Assembly: GCF_000276665.1 (NCBI RefSeq)
Contig: NW_004955402.1
Span: forward strand, 67,767-131,766
From: Chinchilla lanigera
Lineage: Eukaryota > Chordata > Mammalia > Rodentia > Chinchillidae
Direction of reading: 5' to 3'
DNA length: 64,000 bases
The notes below the pieces were generated by a model. It saw only the letters and a program-made list of their open reading frames with translations. It had not been told where the DNA came from and ran no database searches. Below, piece by piece: positions 48,000 to 60,038 of this stretch; position 1 is the first letter of the stretch; each line of letters starts with the position of its first letter. The position numbers were made by a program, and so were the translations under genes.

Positions 48000-49265
48000 G
48001 CCATGAACTTGAATCTTCCTAATTCTTAAAGCTTTCCTTGTTAGGGTTGGTGATGATATAAACAAGTGTAATTCTGGATACTGCATAATTGGAAGATGTG
48101 CATAATGCAAATGAACAAGTATTTGCTAAATGATCAACACAGTGTGTTACAAAATCATGCATAGGAAAGAGACTGTCCAAGCACAAGCTAGCCAATGGAT
48201 TTTCTTTTAACAGAATTTGGAAAGTTCACTGATATGATTTCAAATGTTACAATGCAACTAGCCTTTAAAAAACCTTCCACTTATAAAGTTTTGATGTAGG
48301 ATTAAGAATATGCACAATTATTCTAAAGTCTATTAAAACACTCCTCTCTTCTCTAGCTACATATCCCAGTGAACCTGGATTTTATTCATGTACTTTTATG
48401 AAAGCAACGTGGTTACAGGAAGTGTGGGATTTGGGTTTTTGTGACCAATGCACATGTACAGTGGGATCTCTGGGTCCTCTAGGTTCAGTTTTGGTGCTTA
48501 GCAAATCACCAGAGCTGATAAGCTCCTTGCCAACTTCTCCAAGCCCGAACACACGTGGGAGACGGAAGCACAGATAAGGAACTCCCCATCACCACCCTGT
48601 ATCTCCTGGAGACCAAGACCAGCACCTGCCCTTCCAGGCTGAAGGTGGAAGAATGGCGGCTTCCGTGCCACTTCTCACCAGGAGGGCTAGTAGACACTTT
48701 GCAGGTGACCACCCAGTGTGCATCACCCCAAACAACAGAAAACTGACACACACTCCAGGTTACTGTCCAGGGGTCATTAGCTGGCTTGGCACAGTGGGAA
48801 GGAGGAGAAATTTACCATCTCCATAAAACTGAAGAGGACAGGCTACTGGTTTCAGATTGAAGTGAGAGATTCAGGGACACCAGGTAGTTTTGTGTCCAGC
48901 CAGCCCTGCTATGTGTCAGACCTAGGCCAAGCTGACAGGGGTGGACACATCAGTGACCGATGACTTGTAAGACCTTCCACAATATTCTACATCTGGGGTA
49001 GGAGTGCCCAGCCTGGGGCTGTCCACAGTAACTAAGGAAAATGAGTTTACCAGAAGCAAGAAGCAACAAGAACCTTTATGTGATCATAGTAGTGTGATAA
49101 TAGGTTTATGTGTCCCTATCTTTCAGAGATACACACTAAAATTTGCAAATGAACTAATATGATATTAATTAGCTTCAAAATAAAATAGGTTGGAAGAAGA
49201 AAGTTGATACAGGTATAGGATACAAGATCAGATAAAAATTTTCATTGTTGAAGTTGGGTAAAAGA
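48000..49265. other. AK9 intron segment, nothing assigned
   Basis: Includes a GC-richer part (48,480-49,060) with open frames on both strands (48,506-48,751) but no recognisable product or splice sites. Possibly an old unassigned repeat. Confidence 0.4.
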
Positions 49266-49268
49266 CTC

Positions 49269-49275
49269 CTGTGTG

Positions 49276-49322
<47 letters not shown>
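49269..49322. repeat. (GT)n microsatellite
   Basis: About 27 GT units with one interruption (gcgt). Confidence 0.97.
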
Positions 49323-49325
<3 letters not shown>

Positions 49326-49502
49326 ATCTTTACATTAATCCTGATGGGTAATTTTGTGTGAACTCATCCCTAAAAAGAATCTTAAAGTTTATAAACTGTG
49401 AGTAGCACAACTAATTTTCTCTTTTCATAATTTTTCCTTTTCTTTTGCCAATTTTTATCATTTATACCTTGTTTTTGTAGCCACCAAACCACATAAATTC
49501 TT

Positions 49503-50263
49503 TGTTTTTATTTTAAAAATAAAAGGAGGAAAACATTAATAGACAGACAACCTTTTATAAAATAGCAAAAGAACAGTACAGACAATACAAGGTTACAAAC
49601 AAAGTGGTAGGAAATTAACAATGCTTGTTGTATTACATATTGATATCTTCAAAGTGGTTTCGCATGAAAACAGATAGAGACATGCAATATTGACCAGTCA
49701 AGGACTCATTGACAGTTTCTTTCAGCAAAGAAATAGAAGACAGTAGAAAAACTATGTTAACTATCCCCTATATACATACATACAAAATTTCTCCTTCTTT
49801 CCCTTCTCTTTTCCCACATCCCAGTTGCCCTTTACCCTTGAGTGTTTTCCTATCATTTCACAATGTCTCCTAGCTTTTATTCACTCTTTCAGGTTTTACA
49901 CTAGTGAAACAATGCGGTGCTTGCACATGCAGGTCTGATTTATTTCACTTATGAGTATGGTCTCTAGTTGTGACCATTTACCTATAAAGGTAAATTTTTT
50001 TACCTCGAATTTTTCTTTATAGCTGAGTAATATTCCATTATATAAAAGTACCACAATTTTCTTATCCAGTCCTCAGTGGATGGACATTTGAGTTGCTTCC
50101 ACAATTTAGCAATTACAAATTGTGCTGCTATGAACATAGGTGCACATATATTGCTGTGATATGATGTTTTTAGATCTTCTGGGAAAATACACAGAAGGGG
50201 AACAGGTTGAATAGGACCTCTAGACCTAGTTTTCTGAGGAATCTCCAAACTGATTTCCACAGT
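49503..50263 (-). mobile_element. L1 3' end with ORF2 C-terminus and target duplication
   Basis: Flanked by caaaccacataaattctt on both sides (about 49,485-49,502 and 50,264-50,281). The minus strand encodes ORF2p C-terminal residues (IFPEDLKTSYHSNICAPMFI). 5'-truncated, with a poly-T marking the tail at the left end. Confidence 0.85.
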
Positions 50264-50489
50264 ACAAACCACATAAATTCTTAAAGAAGTAAAGTATAAA
50301 TATTTATTTATGTACTTATACACATGCTTCAGTTTCAACTACTATACTTTTTGGGGTCATTTATTGACCAAAATTAGAATTCTGTGACTGTCCTTTTTGC
50401 TATTTTACTTGTCTAACCTCTTATGATGTGGGTATTTTTTTCCCAAGTTCATCCTCTTTGTCACTGATGAATAGATAGAAAAATAAATA

Positions 50490-51347
50490 TATAGTTTACA
50501 TATCAGCTGTTGAAAAGACAACCCACAGAGTGGGCAAAAATTATAGCCAGCTGTCCCACAGACAAAGGACTTATATTTAGAACATACAAAGAACTGAAAA
50601 AATCAGATGCCCCAAATTTAGAGATGCAGCCCAAAAACGAGCATCTGAGATGAATACACACTTCTCAGATGCAGAAATACAAATGACAAATAAACATATG
50701 AAAAAATGTTCACCACTGGTGATTCAAGGGATGTGAATTGGGCCAGGGATATAGCTCAGTGGCACAAGAGCCTGCCTGGCAAGCGCAAGGTCCTGAGTAA
50801 GATTCTCGGTACCAAAAAAAAAAAAAAAAAAAAGAGAGATGTGAATTAAAACAACACTTAGATTCCATCTCACCCCAGAACGAATGGTTATCATCAAGAA
50901 ATCAGCCAATAACAAATGCTGGCATGGCTGTGGAGAAAATGGAACCTTTCTCCATTGTTGATGGGAGTGTCAACTGGTGCAACCACTGTGGAAATCAGTA
51001 AGGAGATTCCTCAAAAAACTAGGATTAGAGGTCCCATTTGATCCAGCTATTCCCCTTCTGGGTATCTTCCCAGAAGAATTAAAATCATCATACCACAGAG
51101 ATATATTTGAATCTATGTTTATAGCAGCACAATTTGTCATACCTAAATCTTGGAAACAACACAATGCCTATCAACCGAGGAATGGATAAAAAAGATGAGG
51201 TCTTTTTATACAATGGCATACTACTCAGCCATAAAGACAGAAAACTTGAGACTTTTATAGGTAAATGGATGCAACTTGAGACCATACTCATTAGTGAAAT
51301 AAATCTGACTCACATGTGTAAACATTGTATTGTCTCCCTAGTGCGAG
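50490..51347 (+). mobile_element. L1 ORF2 C-terminal fragment, interrupted by an ID SINE and an assembly gap
   Basis: Encodes the L1 ORF2p tail (PLWKSVRRFLKKLGLEVPFD, then IPLLGIFPEELKSSYHRDIF). An ID SINE with target duplication splits it at 50,740-50,837. It runs into the N gap at 51,348. Confidence 0.82.
50740..50837 (+). mobile_element. ID-type SINE inside L1, target duplication
   Basis: gggccagggatatagctcag...cggtacc plus A20; flanked by gatgtgaatt. It splits the L1 ORF2 fragment. Confidence 0.93.
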
Positions 51348-51447
51348 NNNNNNNNNNNNNNNNNNNNNNNNNNNNNNNNNNNNNNNNNNNNNNNNNNNNN
51401 NNNNNNNNNNNNNNNNNNNNNNNNNNNNNNNNNNNNNNNNNNNNNNN
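51348..51447. other. Assembly gap (100 N)
   Basis: A run of 100 N, a conventional unknown-size gap. The left flank ends inside an L1 3' region (ATTGTCTCCCTAGTG...). The true missing length is unknown. No AK9 exon is missing here, because exons 5 and 6 on either side join in phase. Confidence 0.98.
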
Positions 51448-51977
51448 ATTTTCAGTATATTAGGTATTATATGTAATCTACATATAATAATATGGACAGG
51501 TAACCTATGTACACATATAGTCCATGGTTTACATCATCTACACATACTTATCATCTATGTGGAGATTCTTTCTGCCTACAGATATAGATCATAAAGTTGT
51601 CATTTAACTCCAAAAGTTAGTTTTTGCTGCTTCCTTTACTGATTTGCTTTGGCAGTCATACTTTCTATTTTACTACATTTTGCATTTATCCCTCTATTCT
51701 TAATAGTTACGATGTCTTCTCAATAATATAGGAATAGCTTTCTAAATTTTCCTAGTTTCATTCAATAAATCTACTTTAGGTGAATGATTTTCTTCTATTC
51801 CTTTATCCTTCTTTCCTTCTTTTACAGATGACTTAGAGTTTGCTCTTTCTTTTTAGTCATTCTGAGCTCCAATGGTCTTGGAAAGTTACAGATCCACTGA
51901 GTACAGGGGGACTTTGGGTCCAGAGTCAAAAAGCAGAATGGATGAAGAGGCAAAGCTCATTAACATTTGGAGCCACA

Positions 51978-52425
51978 CACTAGTGAGACTAGTATAAGAC
52001 CTGAAAGAGTGACTAAAGACTAGGAGGTACGATAGACACTGTGAAACAAAAGGAACTGCTCAAAAGTAAAGAACAACTGGGATAAGGGAAAAGAGAAAAG
52101 AGAGAAGGGAAAAATTACATATACATTTATATACAGGATAGCTAACATAGTTGTACTACTGACTTCTATTGCTTTATGAAAGGAACAGTTAATGCTTAAT
52201 TGTTTGATCAACCTTACATGCGTATATTTGTTTACCTGAGTAACCAATTTGAAGATATCAATATGTAATACAACAACCATTGTTAATTTCCTATCACCTT
52301 GTCTGAAATTCAGTATTGCTTGTATTGTTTTTGTGTTATTTTATAAATGTATGTTGTGTTTGTTAATATGTTTCTGTTCTTTCATCTTTAAAATAAAAAA
52401 ATAAAAATTTAAAAAATTTTAAAAA
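51978..52425 (+). mobile_element. L1 3' UTR fragment
   Basis: Matches the other L1 3' UTRs (gatatcaatatgtaatacaa, ccattgttaatttcctatca) and ends in an A-rich tail. Flanked by acatttggagccaca on both sides, so it is an independent truncated insertion. Confidence 0.8.
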
Positions 52426-52440
52426 ACATTTGGAGCCACA

Positions 52441-52590
52441 GCCAGTCGTGGTGGTGCACACCTGTAATCCTAGCACTTGGGAGGCTGACACAGGAGTACT
52501 ACTGTGAGTTCAAGACCAACCTGGGCTATGTAGTGAGTTCAAGGCCAGGCTGAATTACATAGTGAGACCTGTCTCCAAAAAAACCAAAAC
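52441..52590 (+). mobile_element. B1 SINE with 29-bp duplication
   Basis: gccagtcgtggtggtgcaca...; flanks tttggagccac / tttagagccat mark the target site. It follows an L1 tail directly. Confidence 0.9.
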
Positions 52591-52633
52591 TTTAGAGCCA
52601 TTCCAGTGCACATTTCTGCCTTTCAAGAGTGGA

Positions 52634-52730
52634 GGGCTGGGGATTTAGCTCAGTGGCAGAGCGCCTGCCTGACAAGCAAAAGGTTGTGAGTTTGATTCCC
52701 GGTACCAAAAAAAATGAAAGAAAAGAAATA
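52634..52730 (+). mobile_element. ID-type SINE
   Basis: gggctggggatttagctcag...cccggtacc plus an A-rich tail; flanked by caagagtgga / caaagagtgga. Confidence 0.92.
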
Positions 52731-52902
52731 CAAAGAGTGGATAATGCAGAAAAATAAAACCCTTAGAGAAAATTCACAGTCAGCAGAAGCTAGCAACACC
52801 ACAAGACTGGCCAGAGCACATTTTTGATGATTTTGTTGGCTAATACAATGCCAAGTAAGATTGAGTTATATCAACTTATTTTTTTTACAAATGTAGAATC
52901 TG

Positions 52903-53008
52903 TTGTTTTTTTGTTGTTGTTGTTGTTGTTTTCTGGTACCAGGAATCGAACTCACGACCTCACACTTGCCAAGCAGGCGCTGTGCTGTTGAGCTAAATCC
53001 CCAGCCCC
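52903..53008 (-). mobile_element. ID-type SINE with target duplication
   Basis: Reverse orientation, flanked by acaaatgtagaatctg at 52,887-52,902 and 53,009-53,024. Tail is (ttg)n. It lies 138 bp past the exon 5 donor. Confidence 0.94.
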
Positions 53009-53146
53009 ACAAATGTAGAATCTGGAGAATAAAAAAAAAAAAAAAACTGAGCTGATCATGGACACTGAGATTCCTGTGCTCAGGCAAAAGGAAGAGCAAC
53101 CCTAGAAGGTGCTTGTGGCCCGCCGTCTGTATGGGAATGGACATAC

Positions 53147-53243
53147 CGAAGTGAGAGACTTCTAAGGATTTGAGCTTCTCCAGCATCAGCTTTATGACAA
53201 GTTCATCTGGAATGCTGTGACCACTGATCAGCATTGACTGCAA
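53147..53243 (-). CDS. AK9: AK9 exon 5 (residues 79-110)
   Basis: Encodes LQSMLISGHSIPDELVIKLM and then LEKLKSLEVSHF, the NMP-binding helical part of kinase module 1 (compare G-x-x-[IV]-P-D-E in adenylate kinases). The acceptor is TCCTCAG|TTG and the donor TTCG|GTATGT; it ends in phase 1. Confidence 0.95.
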
Positions 53244-53335
53244 CTGAGGAGAAGCACAGTTGTCGCACATTACTGTATAAGACTTCTGTGAGTCGGACCT
53301 GTCTTGGTAATCATCACAACTTTGACATGATTTAC

Positions 53336-53388
53336 CATATTTCCTGATTCTGTCCCAGTGGCAATCTGTTCTTCTAACACTGGTAAAG
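53336..53388 (-). CDS. AK9: AK9 exon 4 (residues 61-78)
   Basis: A 53-nt micro-exon encoding ALPVLEEQIATGTESGNM, in frame with exon 3 (phase 1 in, 0 out). The acceptor is CATTTTAG|C and the donor ATG|GTAAAT. It is separated from exon 5 by only 92 bases. Confidence 0.93.
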
Positions 53389-53844
53389 CTAAAATGTGAA
53401 TTCACAATATTAGCACAAGCTGATATCAGGACTGTAAAATAAGAAACACATTTGAGAGTCTTGTAATTGAAAGCAAAGATGAACATTTATACATCACTTT
53501 AGAATTTACAGAGGATACTTCACACTGTGTCATTTAAACCTAGCCAAAGTTGAGACAGCAGAAGTATTCCATAGAGAACTTGTGTCTTCTGCTACCTGAT
53601 GAAACCTGGGGGAGGTAACTCCCTAATCAACCCTGCATCTTGGGGATGTATGTACCCTGTGCAGTACAGAGAAGAATGTGAAGATGAAATCAGGGGTGTA
53701 CTTGATAGTGATCTGCACAGTGTAGCATACCACACGAAAGTACTGTATACATTAATGTTATCAGTCCAGATCCTTTTGTAACCATACAGGTATGTTTGCC
53801 CAGGTTGTATAAAAGAAAATTGCACATCAAGAAATGTTAAAATT

Positions 53845-54014
53845 GCCACACACAGTGGTGCACAGCTGTAATCCCAGCACTTGGGAGACTGAGGCAGGAG
53901 GATTGCTATGAGTTCAAGGCCAGCCTGGGATACATAAGCGAGTTCAGGGCCAGCCTGAACTACATAGTGAGATCCTGTCTCAAAAACAAAACAAAGCAAA
54001 AAAAAAAAAAAAAA
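53845..54014 (+). mobile_element. B1 SINE with 29-bp duplication
   Basis: gccacacacagtggtgcaca... with both 29-bp units and a poly-A tail. Confidence 0.9.
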
Positions 54015-54451
54015 TGATAAACAGTCAAAAGAGGAGTCCTGAGGCTGAGGTTCCAAGGCTTTGTTTCCTCTCTTAGAGGAAACATGTCCTCCTTTGATGG
54101 AGATAGCGGCATGACCTAGGGGAGGAGTCAGAGGCTCAACTGTGTTACTCGCTGTCAATAATCTATGGGATCTTTGGCAGTCTTAGAGTCCCTAAAAGTG
54201 AATTTTTTTTCTAAAAGACAGGAAAATTTTAGAGTTATCTCTGTTACATGTTACCAAATTATTGTCCAAAAAGTGTACCAGATCTTCACTTTACTGATGC
54301 AGAATATCTATTTGTTAATATCCATGTCAAGAGTGAATGTAGTAATTTTAAAGATATGCTGCCAATTTGATAGGCTAATATGGATCAGTGTTAACTAACA
54401 CTTCTTGAATAACAGTGAGGTTAAATTCTTTTTTCTTATATTGTCTTTTTT

Positions 54452-54598
54452 TTTTTGTCTTTTTTGAGACAGGGTCTCACTATGCAGTTCTGACTGGCCT
54501 TGAGCTCACTTTGTAGCCCAAGCTGGTCTCCGACTTGCAAGGATCCTCCTGCCTCAGCCTTCTGAGTGCTGGGATTACAGGCATGCATCACCACGTCT
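54452..54598 (-). mobile_element. B1 SINE with 29-bp duplication
   Basis: Reverse orientation (tttttgagacagggtctcac ... gggattacaggcatgcatca); flanked by tattgtct copies. Confidence 0.9.
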
Positions 54599-55202
54599 AT
54601 TGTCTATTTTTTATTTCTACTTTTTATGAATTCCCTATTCAGTATTCCTTATTTTTCTGTTAGGATATAAATAGTTCTACTGATTAAAATAATATATATG
54701 CATGTATATACACTTGTATGTATCAACTAATTGTCTTATATCTTGCAAAAATGTAAGAAAATCTGTATGTAAAAGTAAAATTTATTATTGAAGATAATTA
54801 AGTCTTAGAAAATGCTCCCAAGAAAATCTGGGAGTTCCTTCCCTTCTCAGCTTTTATAAGAACAAATATTCAAAATACATGTATCACAAATAGCTCTAAA
54901 TTATGGAATTAGAGTATTAAAGTCTTCAAGAATGGAGTGAAGAACACTTTGTAAACCCTTCTAAGTTCTATGAATAAAACTAGAATGTAGAAAAGCAAAA
55001 TATGATTGAGTTGATGCCTTTGTAAAGCTAATATTCACTGGGCTGATAGATGCACAGACATCTGATAAGGGAGATATCACAAAATGTTAATTGTGAAGTA
55101 TAGATGGTGGGTAGATGGGTGTTCATCAGACAATTATTTCCATTTTATGCACATTTGATAGTTTTCACAATAAAATAGTGGGAGTAGGGAGACAGAACTT
55201 AC

Positions 55203-55266
55203 CTTCAACACAGATACATTTCCATGCCTGTGCTAATTTGCTGGCTAATGTTGTCTTCCCAACACC
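55203..55266 (-). CDS. AK9: AK9 exon 3 (rest of first Walker A; residues 40-60)
   Basis: The exon opens with GVGKTT, completing the P-loop GKPGVGKTT (37-45) that binds nucleotide phosphates in kinase module 1; lysine 43 is the invariant P-loop lysine. It continues LASKLAQAWKCICVE. The acceptor is TTTTCAG|G and the donor GAAG|GTAAGT; it ends in phase 1. Length 64 nt. Confidence 0.95.
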
Positions 55267-55396
55267 CTGAAAAGGAGAAATGTTATTTAAAACCCAACAG
55301 AATAGTAATTTATTGGTAAAACAGACATACCAAGTTTTAATAATACTACTGGTGGCTACTATTATATTAATGTTTTGCCATTAAAAATAAAGAGTA

Positions 55397-55549
55397 AGGT
55401 GGGTGTAGTGGCACATATCTGTAATCCCAGCACTCAGGAGGCTGAGGAAGGAGGATTGCCATGAAGCCAGCCTAGGATACATAGTGAGTTCAAGGCCAGT
55501 CTGAACTACACAGCAAGACATGGACTCCAAAAACAAAACAAGACAAAAA
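55397..55549 (+). mobile_element. B1 SINE, partly deleted
   Basis: ggtgggtgtagtggcacata..., with the first 29-bp unit shortened (catgaagccagcctaggata). It lies 130 bp upstream of exon 3 in gene orientation. Confidence 0.85.
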
Positions 55550-55896
55550 AAGAAGAGTAGACCCTATATATTTATAGCTTCATTTTTCTCTAAAATTTTT
55601 GCATACCCCTATCTCCTGACGTGATTTAAATCAAAATTTTTAAATTAAGAAAATAAACCTGAATTCAGAAAGCTATACCATTGAAATATTGCATTCTTTT
55701 GATTATCAAATTTTGTAATTTGATATGATGATATCCAGATCCAGTATTCTATTCCCTTCCTATAGGAAAATGAATTTTTAACAGACTTCCATTTAGAAAA
55801 TTTTTAAGAGTAAAGATTTCTTCCTATCTCACATCTTTGGAAAGTACCACAAAGATACTTTAAAGATAAAAGTTCACTTTCAAAAAGTGTCATTTG

Positions 55897-55958
55897 TGGG
55901 CTGGGGATACAGCCTGGCAAGCACAAGGTCCTGAGTTTGATTCCCAGTACCAAAAAAA
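55897..55958 (+). mobile_element. Internally deleted ID SINE with target duplication
   Basis: Joins tgggctggggataca directly to gcctggcaagcacaaggtcc, losing the A-box region. Flanked by aaaagtgtcatttg copies. Confidence 0.92.
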
Positions 55959-56574
55959 AAAAAGTGTCATTTGCATCTGGTTGCAGTTAGTGTTGACTTT
56001 AAAGTATGTTATGTTTTTAAAAACATAACAAAAGTTGGAAATACCTGTCCCAGGCTTCCTATAAAATTAAGCCCTGAATGGACTCCAGCTCTTCATCTGC
56101 ACAGCTCTGGAAAGGCTCTGACTAACCAACTCTGTCCTGAATGGCTGACGACTAACCAGCTCAGAGGCCAAAAAACCTCCAACACCTCCCGCCTAGAGGT
56201 CCCCAGCAGAACTGCCTGGAGAGGCAGACAACCTTACAGTGGCCACTTGCGGTTTCTTCCTTTTTGTTGGAAGACTACTTAGGTCTATTCCCACAATGAG
56301 GAGGAAGGCTGAAGCACGCTGCCTGTCGGTGTCTTCAGTACTAATGGGAGAGCCTCCCACTGGGTCTCCAGAGTCTTCTCAGATCTTCACAGATGCAGGG
56401 AGCCTCACAATAATTTCAAGGTAAGCCTTATATGCAAGTACGTCTGAGACAACTTTAGGTTGCATACTACTAACAATTATATGGTCCAGTGTTTTGATAA
56501 GTTAACTTCCTCATAATATAAAACAAACCTAAATTCCTTTTTAAATACCATGCACAAGAAGAAATTTATGAATT

Positions 56575-56728
56575 TTTTTGTTTTGGCTTTTTGAAACAGG
56601 GTCTCACTGTATAGCCAGGCTGGTCTTGAACTCACTATGTAGCTCAGGCTGGCCTTGAGTTCATGGCAGTCCTCCTGCTTCAGCCTCCTGCGGGTTGAGC
56701 TTACAGACATGCACCACCACACCGGGTA
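56575..56728 (-). mobile_element. B1 SINE with 29-bp duplication
   Basis: Reverse orientation (gaaacagggtctcactgtat ... cagacatgcaccaccacacc). It lies 156 bp past the exon 2 donor. Confidence 0.9.
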
Positions 56729-56883
56729 AAATTTATGAATTTAATACCAACTTATATCAAGATTTAAGTTATACAATGAAAATTGGACAGTGAAAAGGAT
56801 TATTACACTATGTGGCTTTCATCCTCATTATTTTTTAAAAATTTTAAATTATACTAAATAGAAAGTTAAAAAAGATAACTTAC

Positions 56884-57011
56884 TGGTTTCCCAAGTACAA
56901 CAAAGTGAAGAGGTTTGGACAACAAAAAACATTGTTCAGTTTCATCTTCATTAAATATATCCACAAAAGGATGCTCTTCTGTCTTCTCTTGAGAAGTCAT
57001 AATACAAAACA
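56884..57011 (-). CDS. AK9: AK9 exon 2 (start codon; residues 1-39)
   Basis: The acceptor CTGTAG ends at 57,012. Eleven bases of 5' UTR precede the ATG at 57,000-56,998. It encodes MTSQEKTEEH..., a short acidic leader, then a beta-strand running into the first three residues of Walker A (G37-K38-P39). The donor is CCA|GTAAGT and the exon ends in phase 0. The start is chosen because it matches the AK9 N-terminus and is the first ATG after the acceptor. Confidence 0.95.
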
Positions 57012-57631
57012 CTACAGTGAGAAAAAGTAAAACTGTTGAAGTGTCTAATTTGGTTGGAGGATGTAGGTGAGGAAGAGCTGGAATACTTAGTAAATTTAAT
57101 CACCCCAGAAATCATTCCATTATCACAAAAATACATGGATTTTGTCAGTAATTCCAAATAAGTTAAATTCACCTATTAAAGTAAAAATAGGTTCATATTC
57201 AAGAGCAAAACAAAATCTAACCATAGGCTACGTACAAGCTCAAACACAATGTTTCCAAGAGACTAAATTAAGGAAAAAGTACACACATGTATGTAGCAAT
57301 GCATACACATGTCAGGATGTATAATACTAAATAACAAATTAAATGTGTTATACACACATATGTCTGGGTAAATTTTACCAGAAATGGAAAAAGTAACACT
57401 GGCTAAATTTAGTAGATTAACATTTTCATATTTTAGGAAGTATTGGTTGATTCCATGTAGAAAAAAATTTCTAAAACTAATGTGATTTTTATACTTTTTC
57501 ATTTTGTATTACTTATAACTGTCTATAAGAACATATCTTTATTTTAAAATTATTGTTTGAAGCCTTTTGCTGTTTTGAGCTATTAAGTGGATTTCTAGGC
57601 ACAGAGTTCCAGTTTAAAACATGGTAAGAAT

Positions 57632-57916
57632 AAGAAGGCTGGGATAACTGTACTATTAATTTTATTGCTTTTTTGAAGGGAACAGTTGATATTTAATTGT
57701 TTGATCATTCTTACATGTCTATATTTGTTTATCTGAGTGACCAATATGAAGATAATAGTATGTAATACAACAACCATCATTAATTTCTTTTCATTTTGTC
57801 TGAAATTTTGTATTGTTTATATTGTTTTTATGTTGTTTCATTTATGTCTATGTGTTTGTTAATATGTTTTGGTTCTTTTATCTTTAAAAATAAAATTTGA
57901 AAATATAAATAAAATA
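57632..57916 (+). mobile_element. 5'-truncated L1 3' UTR with target duplication
   Basis: Flanked by aaaacatggtaagaa / aaaacatgataagaa. Contains the standard 3' UTR block (gatagtatgtaatacaacaa-like) and an A-rich tail. About 285 bp. Confidence 0.82.
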
Positions 57917-58619
57917 AAACATGATAAGAACTAAGTTTTCAACTTCTTCTGGTTTTGTGAGAGTGAATCAGAAAAGAATTTGGTCAATAATTTTTTGATC
58001 TGTTTGTTTTCTATATAAAGATCATGTCTTGCTTTCAAGCTTTTGTAGACTACATACTTGTACCCATAAAATATTTATACACATTCATAAAATATATCAA
58101 TAATAAAAATAACAAGATATATGTCTTGGTCACAATGAAATAATATTAAAATAATGCTGATCTCCATTTCTATATTTTTTATCCTTTCAAGAATACTTGA
58201 AGTTAGACAATATGAAATCTTTGGAATTGGCTGTTGTGCTAAATTTTCTAGAGATTGATCCAAGTAGTGTATATTACTGTTCATTCCTTTTTATTGTCTT
58301 ATTCCATGGTATGGAGGTATCAGTTTGTTTAACCACTCACCCGCTGAAATGCTCAGTGTGCTACAATTCCTGGAGGAGACAGAACACCATGAATTGACAA
58401 ACTGATTACATAGGACCCTTCACCCTGTAAGGAGCAAGTGAACCATGCTTCTAGAGTGAGTTTATCTACTCTACCCATAGTGTCACTGTTTTGTATGTCT
58501 CATTTATCATCATGGTTCATCAAAGGACCCCTATACAGTAGCAGACATGATAAAAAGTATGTGAACATGGGGTCCACTGGTCCTACCACATTCCACTTCA
58601 CATGGAAGCTGCTGATCTG

Positions 58620-59400
58620 ACAGTGTTAGGCAGATTTTTCTAAGGTACTAGTCTGGGATTGTGTGGGATTACAACAGTGTATTTCAAGATAAGTTACACA
58701 GTTTGAGCCAAGTGTTGAAAGTAGGAGTGGCCTCTTGTTATCACCCATCACTCTGGGATTGAAGTGGGCAATTTGTACCTCCCTTTCACATAATTTTATG
58801 CTTTGAAGAAGAGGTTTTATTGGAAGAAATTCTATCAGAGCCCTTAGTAAAGGCTTCCCTAAACCTAAAACTACAATGCCAATTGGTCATGTTTGCCTCC
58901 ATATATCTGAAAGAAGTCATTGCACTGGCAGGTGGAGATAGCTTTGCTGCTACCTCACTGGGCTGGGGAATCTATGTCTAGTACTCAGGGAACAATCTGA
59001 GCTACATTTTGAAGCATTCATGCCCAGTAAACAGTACCTGCAGCAACCACAACCTGTCAAGGACACAGTAACCAGAGACTTACACTCCTCAAGGGTAAAA
59101 GCTGGCCATCTGACTGGGCAAACAACTTTGAACAGCAAAAGTGCTGGTCAAAGCTAAGGAAAATCTAGACTGGGTGGTAGATAAGGAAGATGATAATAAC
59201 CAATTACACACCAACGCTTAATTGCAGTAGTGGATTCTGTAACTTATCCTACTAATTTACCTTCTGTAAGTCCTTTACTCTTAGCAATTGGGACTATTAC
59301 CTTAAGAGTCAGTGATAGGGTGGTTTGAACTTAAAATGGGGGAGAGTTCAAAGGGTGCAATGTAGTAGGTACTACCAGTGCCCTGCCCAAATGCACTAGA
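58620..59400. repeat. Unassigned stretch, possibly an old ERV-like remnant
   Basis: Non-SINE, non-L1 sequence of more even base composition within AK9 intron 1. The stretch around 58,960-59,160 has the look of a decayed retroviral internal region, but no protein motif could be read. Recorded as weak. Confidence 0.2.
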
Positions 59401-60038
59401 GGTATGTATTACAGCCAGTCAGAACTCCAAATGTGGGTCTCTTGTCTGCTCGTTGTGTTACTTTTTCTACTAGCTTGTTCCAGCTGCCAGACTCTCTCTG
59501 AGCATAGGGCAAACTAGAAGTTTCAAAGAACCAGTGCTTTGACAGAACAGTCTTCAACCAACTAATTCTTGGAAGTTGGTGAATAAATACCCAAGCTCTT
59601 GCCTCCTTAAAAGGGGCTAGCTTGGAGATATGCGTCCCAGTATTTCCTACAGAACTGAACCCACAGAGAAATCAGTTCCATCATTTTCCCTTTAACAATT
59701 TCCATCCCTTCCCTGATGCTGCTTATTGGGACTGCCTCACTTAAATTTTTGTCTCAGATTTGCTCCTGGGTGCAATGAACTAAGATAAAGTACAAATTGA
59801 AGTGCTTAATTATAGTATAATAGGTGGAAAATAAATATTTGAAAACTAGAATTCTACAGATATTTTAAAAGTTGTTCCTCTAAACAAATCATTGTGCAAA
59901 TATTTAACTCACATTCACAACTGTTTTCCATTATAAAATGGAACAGAGCTAAGAATCTTTCCCAGTTAAAAGATAAAGTCAATATAAAATGCCACAACTG
60001 TGTGGCCATCTTTGTAGTTCATAATAAAAGAAGTATCA

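Noticed and set aside
48506..48751. Overlapping open frames on both strands
   Set aside because: No recognisable protein, and AK9 exons on either side already join in phase.
53246..53486. Upstream part of the long frame that includes AK9 exon 5
   Set aside because: Only 53,147-53,243 is exon; the upstream part crosses the mini-intron and reads exon 4 out of frame.
53592..54158. 188-codon minus-strand open frame
   Set aside because: Most of it runs through a reversed B1 SINE; no conserved protein content.
55203..57011. Degenerate DG-F-P-R motifs as a sign that AK9 is a pseudogene here
   Set aside because: The same substitutions are present in human AK9 as I recall it, and all 18 exons are open and in phase.
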